Source of the DNA: Bacteroidales bacterium
Lineage (GTDB): Bacteria > Bacteroidota > Bacteroidia > Bacteroidales > UBA3663
Assembly: GCA_024694125.1 (NCBI GenBank)
Contig: JAILKE010000023.1
Span: 1-52,646 of the forward strand
DNA: 52,646 nt
Direction: 5' to 3'
Position 1 is the stretch's first letter. The number at the start of each line of letters is the position of its first letter. This document shows, piece by piece, positions 46,559 through 52,646 of the stretch. The notes under the pieces are model-generated. The model saw only the letters and a list, made by a program, of their open reading frames with translations, did not search any database and was not told where the DNA came from. The translations under genes were made by a program, and so were the position numbers.

Positions 46559-47047
46559 ATGGGACCTGAAATCAATATCATCGTCGGAGATATAACCAAA
46601 CTGGCTGTAGATGCCATCGTCAATGCGGCCAACCGCTCTCTGCTGGGTGGTGGCGGCGTAGATGGAGCTATCCACCGGGCAGCTGGACCGGAACTGCTGC
46701 AGGAATGTCGGACACTGGGCGGCTGCGAGACCGGCCAGAGCAAGATAACCCGCGCTTATCGCCTGCCCTGCCAATACGTCATCCACACCGTCGGACCTGT
46801 CTATTACGGACGGGGCAACGAACCCGCCCTGCTGGCTTCGTGCTACAAGACAGCCCTCGCCATCGCTCAGGAGAAAGGTATCCGCAGCATAGCCTTCCCC
46901 TGCATCAGCACCGGCGTATATCACTACCCCAAGGCCGAGGCCGCACAGATAGCACTCCGGACCACACGCGAAAGCAACTACGACGGCAGCGTCACCATCT
47001 GCTGCTTCAGCGAGGGAGACAAGAGATACTACGAGGAATATTTATAG
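46559..47047 (+). CDS. Macrodomain protein, O-acetyl-ADP-ribose deacetylase type
   Basis: A 162-residue macrodomain that binds ADP-ribose and in related proteins removes acetyl or ADP-ribosyl groups. Visible motifs are [36 protein letters not shown], and [11 protein letters not shown]. The length is close to the minimal fold. The start at 46559 is right after its promoter. It converges on the hipA remnant. Confidence 0.9.
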   Translation: MGPEINIIVGDITKLAVDAIVNAANRSLLGGGGVDGAIHRAAGPELLQECRTLGGCETGQSKITRAYRLPCQYVIHTVGPVYYGRGNEPALLASCYKTALAIAQEKGIRSIAFPCISTGVYHYPKAEAAQIALRTTRESNYDGSVTICCFSEGDKRYYEEYL

Positions 47048-47068
47048 AATTAACGGGCGGGACTTGTG

Positions 47069-47592
47069 TCATAGTCTATTCAACCGAGAAACAATAAGTT
47101 CTTCGTACGCTTGTTTCAGTTCTGCGCTGAGGAAGGATTCCTGTATGATCTGTTTCCATTTAGGAAGGGCCTTATGAAGACCTGAGACGAGACGTTGTAC
47201 CACAATCTCCTCCAGTCCCATCGTCTTGGCCGCATTCAGGAATTCCTTCATACAGAGATTTGATTTTCTGCCCGAAAGGGTAAGTGCCAGATCCTCCCCA
47301 TCCTTTGGATTAGCGATGGCAACATTAACGAGGTCATAAGCCGGGGTCAGCTGATAATCCTCCCTCGGTCGATAGAGCGAGAAGTTCTTCAGGTGCATAT
47401 CGTTATTGCCGGTGACAAAACAGAAGAGCACCAATTGCATGTAGTTTGTAAGGTCAAGTTTTGGGGTACTGCTATACTGCGCAATCACCTTGGCAATCTG
47501 TTCATGCGATCCTTTGTATTTAGGTACTCGCCACCGTCTTCCGTGAGGATGCCTGCAAGGACTCCCTTCCGATATACCTCTGCTTGTCTCAT
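47069..47592 (-). pseudogene. hipA: hipA kinase remnant with internal deletion
   Basis: What remains of a HipA-type kinase. The ATG at 47592 overlaps the hipB stop and starts a normal HipA N-terminus (RQAEVYRKGVLAGILTEDGGEY, about 23 residues). The sequence then jumps, out of frame, to the C-terminal kinase part beginning at YKGSHEQIAKVIAQYS. That part keeps GNNDMHLKNFSL and YDLVN, the catalytic and metal-binding segments. At least 250 codons appear to be missing, including the ATP-binding lobe. A GTG at 47488 could start a 139-residue C-terminal fragment, but it could not be an active kinase. Confidence 0.82.
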
Positions 47593-47792
47593 GGCTTCTT
47601 GGTGGCTGTTAGTTCGTAGTTAAACAAATCAAGGAGCTGGTTGACCTTATCCATTCTCAAAGTCGTTTTTCCCTGTTCCAGATTACGTACAAAGCACAAG
47701 CCTGTACCAGACTTCATAGCCAGGTCCTCCTGCGTCAGGCCATACTCCTTGCGCAAAGCCTTGACAACTATTGATAACTTGGTCTTTTCCAT
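47589..47792 (-). CDS. hipB: HipB-like antitoxin repressor
   Basis: A 67-residue XRE-type helix-turn-helix protein (LTQEDLAMKSGTGLCFVRNLEQGKT). In hipBA systems it represses the operon and neutralises the kinase. It appears intact, while hipA is broken. TTTCTAATATAA occurs twice upstream (about 47846 and 47888) and may be its operator. Confidence 0.85.
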   Translation of the reverse strand: MEKTKLSIVVKALRKEYGLTQEDLAMKSGTGLCFVRNLEQGKTTLRMDKVNQLLDLFNYELTATKKP

Positions 47793-47934
47793 AAAAATTA
47801 TATTATTTCGAATGCAAAGTTACAATAATATTCACAAATTACATCATTTCTAATATAAAAAACCTAAAATTTAACACATTTATATGGTTTCTAATATAAT
47901 TTTTCCGTTTTTTTCCGGCTATTTATGGCAATCA

Positions 47935-48570
47935 TCATTGAGCAGTAGCCTCTTGATAGGCTCTCTCGAAGTATTGGCGGAGTAAGGAGCGGTCGTGGAT
48001 GATGTCCCGAAGGCGAGCCAGTCCCTCGGCATTGCGCGACTCGGGAACCCACAGTTTCAGGTAACCACCGACGTCGTATTTCTCCGCCATGTGTTCGCAA
48101 GTGCGCTCCCAGAGTCCCTCCATGTCGAGCGACGGATTGTGCGCCAGTCCATATTGGACCGTACGCAGTATGATGCTTTCGGGAATGATCTGACGGTCAG
48201 CCTCGGCGATGATCTTGCCGTAGATACTGCGCGGTGCATGGTCGGACGAAGCGCGATGATCCTCGGCCGCCTGGGCTATCTGCTCTATTTGAGCATCATC
48301 AAACCATTGACGCAGATGCTGGTCAGTGCGGATGATGCGTCCCGACTCGATGTGATGGGTCTTGCGGTCCACACACAGGCCCGTGTCGTGATAAGCAGCT
48401 GCAGCATAAACCATGTCGGGTTCAACGGGATAGAAAGCGGACAGGCGCATGGCTTCGGCGATGACAGCCTGCACGTGATCGCGTCTGTGACCCGCATCGA
48501 AATGGTCGTACCTGGGTATGATTTCTTGCTCGATATACGAGACGAGCGCCTTGTTCAATGTTGTTTCCAT
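47935..48570 (-). CDS. HD-domain phosphohydrolase
   Basis: A 211-residue HD-superfamily protein. It has the metal-binding sequence His (GHRRDHV), His-Asp (AAAYHDTGL), and later Asp (EADRQ). Substrates in this family range from nucleotides to cyclic nucleotides; this one cannot be assigned. The start at 48570 (METTLNKALV) is the first Met giving a normal N-terminus. Confidence 0.78.
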   Translation of the reverse strand: METTLNKALVSYIEQEIIPRYDHFDAGHRRDHVQAVIAEAMRLSAFYPVEPDMVYAAAAYHDTGLCVDRKTHHIESGRIIRTDQHLRQWFDDAQIEQIAQAAEDHRASSDHAPRSIYGKIIAEADRQIIPESIILRTVQYGLAHNPSLDMEGLWERTCEHMAEKYDVGGYLKLWVPESRNAEGLARLRDIIHDRSLLRQYFERAYQEATAQ

Positions 48571-48681
48571 AAATCTCAATTCTTGTTTCACGGGTTTCCT
48601 GAGGTCAGGAGTTTGTATCGTCCGCCAACACCCAGAGTGAAGCGACAACTCCTGCTATTGTTCACATTAATGCACTCCTGT

Positions 48682-49572
48682 TCAAAACAGATCCAACGAG
48701 CTGTCCAGATAGACCTCTTCGCGGACCTGCAGTTGATGTTCGGGCAGGGTCATATAGTAGAGCAGGAACTCCAGGATGATGGCCGAGCCAAGGCTGCGCC
48801 CCTCAATCTTGAAGTGCGAGAATCCGGCAGGGGCATAGACCCGCTGGATATCGTCGATGCTGATGAAGGCGGGGCTGCGCATGGCATCCGAGAAACGGTA
48901 TCCCCTGGCGGCAGTGGGCGAAACGCAGCGGTGGTCGGGGCAATCCTCGCCGAGGCTCTTGCGGCTCACATTCTCGTAGCAGTTGCGGCGGTCCGGGCAA
49001 CCGAACCAACAACATTCGTTGCAGAGCAGTTCGACCTTCTGCCGCTGTACATCGGACAATGTATCCCACAGGGCAAACTCCTTGTTGAGGCGGAAATCGG
49101 GCACCACATAACGGAAATCCTCCCGGTTCAGTTCAGCCACGAGGTCGCGGAAATCGGTCAGCACCTTGGTCGTCGAGGAGACGAAGTAAAAAGCAGGATA
49201 ATGCTGCTGCAGATAGTGCAACAGCAGGTCCGAATGGACGATGACGCCATTCGGCACGGGACCCTCAGCAAACAGGGCGCACAGGCGGTTGCATCGGCCA
49301 TCGGACAGATGTTCCTCACGCAGCAGCGAGTTGCTGAACGTGAGCCGCGCCGACAGGCCATACTCACGGAGCAAGGCCACCACCGCCTCCGGCTCCTCGT
49401 CGCCGAAGCCCACACGCCCACCGCCCCAGAGGCAGTCACTGGGAGCGCCATAGATGGAGCCGATCTCGCACCATTCATAGAACCATTCCCTGTGCTGCTG
49501 CATCAGCGGCAAGAAGACCCGATACAGGTCATAGAACTCAAAGAGTCCTGGCAAGTGATAGTAAATCTTCAT
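48682..49572 (-). CDS. Cysteine-rich TIM-barrel-like protein of unknown function
   Basis: A 296-residue protein I do not recognise with certainty. It has an alternating alpha/beta pattern and seven cysteines between 184 and 216 (CNECCWFGC, RRNC, CPDHRC), suggesting an Fe-S cluster or zinc. The pattern recalls the U32 peptidase-like family (UbiU/V/YegQ), where four cysteines hold a cluster, but this is inference. It starts at MKIYYHLPGL and lies upstream of the HD gene, separated by about 110 bp. Confidence 0.6.
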   Translation of the reverse strand: MKIYYHLPGLFEFYDLYRVFLPLMQQHREWFYEWCEIGSIYGAPSDCLWGGGRVGFGDEEPEAVVALLREYGLSARLTFSNSLLREEHLSDGRCNRLCALFAEGPVPNGVIVHSDLLLHYLQQHYPAFYFVSSTTKVLTDFRDLVAELNREDFRYVVPDFRLNKEFALWDTLSDVQRQKVELLCNECCWFGCPDRRNCYENVSRKSLGEDCPDHRCVSPTAARGYRFSDAMRSPAFISIDDIQRVYAPAGFSHFKIEGRSLGSAIILEFLLYYMTLPEHQLQVREEVYLDSSLDLF

Positions 49573-49641
49573 CCCTTATGGTTTTGCTCTGCAAAGGTAC
49601 AGACTTTTTGCGACATAAAGGCCGAACAGCCCTATCAACCA

Positions 49642-50934
49642 TTATTTCATAGTTGTTTCACTCAACTTCATAAGCCATTTCCAACAGGGAAGGACTTCAA
49701 TCTCTCCGTATTCATCTTGCAGCGTTGTCTCCTCGTCGCGGGTAATGATAAATCGGCGACGGCAGTCGAGCACGTTAGGCAATTTAGATAGGGCACCCAC
49801 CTCCCGTTCTCGGGTTTCATAGTCCTGGATTGTATATGATACCTGTATGGCCCATTGTTCCGAGGGAACATAGAAATCGACCTCTACTTTGTCATTGTAA
49901 AAGAATACCGCATCATCATCTTTGTCTTGTCCGAATCGTTTGAACAGGCTCAATGCTACGAGGTTTTCCAGCAATGCCGGATTCGCATCGAACAAGAACA
50001 GACCCATGATACCGTTATCTATAAAATAGTATTTGCAAACACTCTCCCGATCTGAGAAAGAAGCCGCAAAATTCTTCAGTCGGAGCAATAACCAGGAATC
50101 TTCACAGTAGTCCACATAGTTGATAATGGTCGGCACAGTTATTTTACCACCGATGCTCGACAATATGCGACTCAGTCTATTGTAAGATATCGGTTGACGC
50201 ACACTCTCGGCCAACTTCTTTATCATCAATCGAATACCGGTCGCATTGTAGATGCGGTTGCGCGCTACGATGTCATTGAGATAAATCTTCTGGTAAGTAC
50301 TGCTCAGATAGTCTCTCTTAGTCGTCATCAATGCAGCCTCCGGCATTCCTCCATAATTGAAATAATCGTCAAAGGCCTTGCCTAATGCGGCTTTCTCTTC
50401 AGTCGTAAGCACATCATCTGTTTTGACATTGATGCCATGGACCTTTGCATACTCAACGAAACTGTAAGGGAAGACGTTTACGGATATGTACCGGCCGCCC
50501 AACGTGGTACGTACTTCGCGCGAGAGCATCTTGGCATTACTGCCGGTGAGCCATACCCCGTATTTCTGATCAGCCAGACGACGAGCGAATTTATCCCATC
50601 CGCTAATATTCTGAATTTCATCCAGAAAGAGCATTTTCGGTCTTCGGCCATACATCTCATTGTGGCATTCCAGTATCAGATTGAAGTCTTCGATACCGAA
50701 CCCTTCCAGGCGTTCATCCTCAAAATTGAGATAGAGCATCTCATCCCACCCGTGTCCTTCACGCAGCAGTTTCTGCATACGTTGGTAGAGCAGATATGAC
50801 TTACCCGCACGACGTATGCCCACAAAGACATAACAAGGGAAACTCCCCTCATCAAAGTCCCTTTCATATATTTGATATGATTCGACCTCATGCTGGTTCT
50901 CACTCAAAACCTGTTTCAGTACTTGTTTATCCAT
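49642..50934 (-). CDS. AAA ATPase with DUF4143-type C-terminal domain
   Basis: A 430-residue orphan ATPase. Walker A is GIRRAGKS at 39-46, and Walker B is KMLFLDEIQNI. It has a sensor segment (VWLTGSNAKML) and a DUF4143-type C-terminal half. The nuclease-like motif is VEVDFY followed by AIQVSY: the first acidic residue is kept, but the ExK is replaced by QVS, so nuclease activity is unlikely. Its role is unknown. It is the second such ATPase in 6 kb, from a different family. Confidence 0.83.
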   Translation of the reverse strand: MDKQVLKQVLSENQHEVESYQIYERDFDEGSFPCYVFVGIRRAGKSYLLYQRMQKLLREGHGWDEMLYLNFEDERLEGFGIEDFNLILECHNEMYGRRPKMLFLDEIQNISGWDKFARRLADQKYGVWLTGSNAKMLSREVRTTLGGRYISVNVFPYSFVEYAKVHGINVKTDDVLTTEEKAALGKAFDDYFNYGGMPEAALMTTKRDYLSSTYQKIYLNDIVARNRIYNATGIRLMIKKLAESVRQPISYNRLSRILSSIGGKITVPTIINYVDYCEDSWLLLRLKNFAASFSDRESVCKYYFIDNGIMGLFLFDANPALLENLVALSLFKRFGQDKDDDAVFFYNDKVEVDFYVPSEQWAIQVSYTIQDYETREREVGALSKLPNVLDCRRRFIITRDEETTLQDEYGEIEVLPCWKWLMKLSETTMK

Positions 50935-50957
50935 AGCTTCGACGATTATTATAAGCG

Positions 50958-50986
50958 CAAAGATAACAATTTATTGTATTACAATA
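50958..50986 (-). promoter_or_regulatory. Promoter region of the DUF4143 ATPase
   Basis: TATCTTTG on the minus strand at 50958-50965. A palindrome ATTGTA-T-TACAAT (50973-50985) sits where the -33 box should be, and no good TTTG is seen there. Confidence 0.55.
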
Positions 50987-51045
50987 CTTTTTTTGACCAA
51001 TAAAACAGAAAAATCGTCTCTTTTCACCCACTTTTCTTCAATTTT

Positions 51046-51132
51046 GTAAAATGCCATTTAATAAAATTCGCCATTTTTGTTAAATGCCATTTAATAAAAC
51101 ACGTCGATTTTATTAAATGGCATTTTATAAAA
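51046..51132. repeat. Repeats and 18-bp stem upstream of the DUF4143 ATPase
   Basis: AAATGCCATTTAATAAAA occurs at about 51046 and 51079, and inverted at about 51107-51125. The second and third copies form an 18-bp perfect stem with an 8-nt loop. Confidence 0.85.
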
Positions 51133-51160
51133 CTGCAAATAGAGGGACTTACTTCTGAGT

Positions 51161-51379
51161 TTGAATCAGTTCAACAGGAGAATACAGTTTCAATCATTCA
51201 GGCATGTATGGCTAACAGAACCCAATCCACTGCAGTACAAGACCTATATGTACTATGCCTACGTAATGATAGCCATCGCCCACCTGGAGACATTGGCCCA
51301 ACAGGGAGCCATCCGGACCGCACCGAGCAGAGGGGGCATACAGGTGCAGAACCATGACAGCATACTCTTCAGTGCATAA
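51161..51379 (+). pseudogene. Possible remnant coding fragment
   Basis: A 72-codon frame whose second half has the GC-rich third positions typical of genes in this window (IAIAHLETLAQQGAIRT). I do not recognise it. It converges on and slightly overlaps the transposase-like gene. It may be the end of a lost gene or chance. Confidence 0.3.
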
Positions 51380-52517
51380 TTCTCGCCTCGCCGCTGAAGG
51401 AACAGACCTCGGCAGCGAGGCGATTGAGGTTGTGGAAGCGGCTGTAGTCCGAGTCGGCAGGGATGCCCGCCACGGGCGACATATCGTCCAGACGCCACGG
51501 AGCGAGAATGAGCAGCCTGCCGGCGGCGCAAGCCTCGAAGCGCTGACGCTCGGGTTTCCAGTAGGGGTGGATGGGTTCCTTCTGGATATGGATGAGGGGG
51601 TAGCCATGCTCCAGACATTCGTTCTTCATGAGCAATTCTCCGCGCGAGACACCAGGCGTGACGATTACCGTGGCACCCGTCAGGATGTCCGCTACCCATT
51701 GAGCATGGTCACGAGCATAGTCCGGAGTAGTCTCGTAGGGTTGACGAGTGACAGGGTGCCGGCGGTGACAGAAGACCTGCACCCGTCGCGCCCAGCGTAG
51801 GAGGAAGAGGTTACCGAAGGTGCCATACTCACGTCCGCCTATCAGCACGCGGAGGCTGCGCTGCATCACATCGGGCAAGAGCCGACGCAGCAGGGCGCGA
51901 CGCGGGTTGTCGTGCACATAGGCTATCATGGCAGCACGGTGGCGCGCATCGAGGCAGATGGTATCGTCGTAGTTGGCATCGAAGAGCGGGCGGCTCCCAC
52001 GTCCCATCATAGCGTAGTATTCCTCGCGCCGCCTCTTGCCCAGAGCGCGTATCAGTTGCGCCTCCGTGTCACAGCGGGCGGCCGTATCACGGAGCCAGGC
52101 GGGTGCCGTGGGGAGGCGGCATTCCTCCGAGATCGGACGATTGTAGGATGGTGCCAGGCCCTGCATTTCGTGCCATCGGGAGGTGCACGCCGCCTTGAAT
52201 GCCTGCATGACATCGCCCAGGCACCATGACATGGGCGACAGCACCTCGATCACCCCATGGAAATGGTCGGGCATACAGACACTGGTCAGCAACCGGACCT
52301 GATTGCCGTGCTCGGCAGCCTTGGCTGGGATGACCTGCCACTCATGGTGTACCATCTCGCCCACAGGGGTGAGTTGCACCTCGGGGTGCGCCGCATCGCC
52401 GCACAACCGCCCCAGGAGCGGTTGGCGCCCACCCACCACCAGCGTGATGAGATAGATACCGACACCATAGTAATCGTGGCCCGGGTCGTGCGGGCGATAG
52501 GGAGAGGACAAAGGCAT
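51369..52517 (-). CDS. REP-associated-transposase-like protein with Rossmann-like C-terminal domain
   Basis: A 382-residue protein. Residues about 15-230 are a Y1/RAYT transposase domain: His85 and His87 in MPDHFHG form the HUH metal site, and AYVHDNPRRA near 199-208 is the RAYT tyrosine motif (Tyr200 a candidate nucleophile). Residues about 230-382 form an extra domain with VVTPGVSRGELLM-like and RLLILAPW segments, resembling the Rossmann-type (SLOG/DprA-like) fold. No inverted ends of an insertion sequence are visible, so this is probably a domesticated or REP-mobilising enzyme. The start at 52517 is chosen because the upstream frame runs through a repeat doublet. Confidence 0.72.
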   Translation of the reverse strand: MPLSSPYRPHDPGHDYYGVGIYLITLVVGGRQPLLGRLCGDAAHPEVQLTPVGEMVHHEWQVIPAKAAEHGNQVRLLTSVCMPDHFHGVIEVLSPMSWCLGDVMQAFKAACTSRWHEMQGLAPSYNRPISEECRLPTAPAWLRDTAARCDTEAQLIRALGKRRREEYYAMMGRGSRPLFDANYDDTICLDARHRAAMIAYVHDNPRRALLRRLLPDVMQRSLRVLIGGREYGTFGNLFLLRWARRVQVFCHRRHPVTRQPYETTPDYARDHAQWVADILTGATVIVTPGVSRGELLMKNECLEHGYPLIHIQKEPIHPYWKPERQRFEACAAGRLLILAPWRLDDMSPVAGIPADSDYSRFHNLNRLAAEVCSFSGEARIMH

Positions 52518-52553
52518 AAAACAACAATGTAAAGTAAACAGAGAAAGGGGAAA

Positions 52554-52612
52554 CAGCCACAATGAGTGGATAGCGGAATAAAACTGCCACAATGAGTGGA
52601 TAGCGAAATATA
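52554..52612. repeat. REP-like doublet upstream of the transposase-like gene
   Basis: GCCACAATGAGTGGATAGCG occurs at 52556 and 52586, 30 bp apart. Each contains CCAC and GTGG arms around a 5-nt loop. The doublet lies about 40 bp before the start codon. Confidence 0.8.
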
Positions 52613-52646
52613 GCTGCTGCACGATGCAATCCGCATCAGACAGCAG

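Noticed and set aside
47995-49791. 598-codon plus-strand frame over three minus-strand genes
   Set aside because: Spans the spaces between separate genes; a side effect of sense codon usage.
51369-52517. Complete IS200/IS605-type insertion sequence
   Set aside because: No conserved ends or accessory gene seen; the protein matches the single-copy RAYT type better.

Overview
The window comes from a member of the Bacteroidales, most like Prevotellaceae. Evidence seen directly: a gldH-type lipoprotein gene, a SusC/SusD pair with a hybrid two-component regulator, SPII lipoproteins, and promoters of the Bacteroidetes type (TTTG, 19-20 bp, TAnnTTTG). No rRNA, tRNA, CRISPR array or complete insertion sequence was found by eye. 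Base composition is moderately GC-rich in genes and AT-rich between them. The species cannot be named from this sequence alone.

Layout. 0.2-4.1 kb (minus): gldH, a RicT/PSP1-like protein, RNase Y, ZapA and a ZapB-like coiled coil. 4.3 kb: a promoter-boxA element (element A). 4.5-21.4 kb (minus): a co-directional block reading rimP-nusA-infB-cvpA-rnhB-sufB-lemA-M48 protease-sufC-sufD, then a lipoprotein glycosidase, a small secreted protein and a secreted metallopeptidase. 21.6-23.4 kb (plus): a mannose-1-phosphate guanylyltransferase and a DUF2809 membrane protein, with an inverted copy of the promoter-boxA element (element B) between them. 23.4-24.3 kb: argB.

24.9-37 kb is a polysaccharide utilisation locus: a GH88-DUF2264 fusion hydrolase, SusD, SusC and a divergent 1318-residue hybrid two-component regulator. 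A pectate-lyase-like enzyme lies at 39.6 kb and the lipoprotein glycosidase at 7 kb. Together they point to uronate-containing polysaccharide, pectin being the most likely; this is inference. 37.1 kb holds a class I glutamine amidotransferase.

37.9-39.5 kb has no gene. It is a tandem-repeat array interrupted by about 0.6 kb of short GC-rich hairpins arranged partly as a large inverted repeat. 41.5-52.6 kb is accessory: an MG2/plug surface protein, greA, two AAA ATPases with nuclease-like C-termini that each have repeat arrays upstream, a macrodomain protein, a decayed hipBA locus, an HD hydrolase, a cysteine-rich unknown protein, and a REP-associated-transposase-like gene with an unusual C-terminal domain.

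Most notable: (1) the paired inward-facing promoter-boxA elements A and B, which resemble rRNA leaders but precede no gene; (2) the hairpin block and minisatellite at 37.9-39.5 kb, together with the RAYT-like gene in the same window; (3) operator-like repeat arrays in front of both orphan AAA ATPases, one of which is bracketed by direct repeats; (4) the hipA internal deletion; (5) lemA plus an M48 protease sitting inside the suf cluster.
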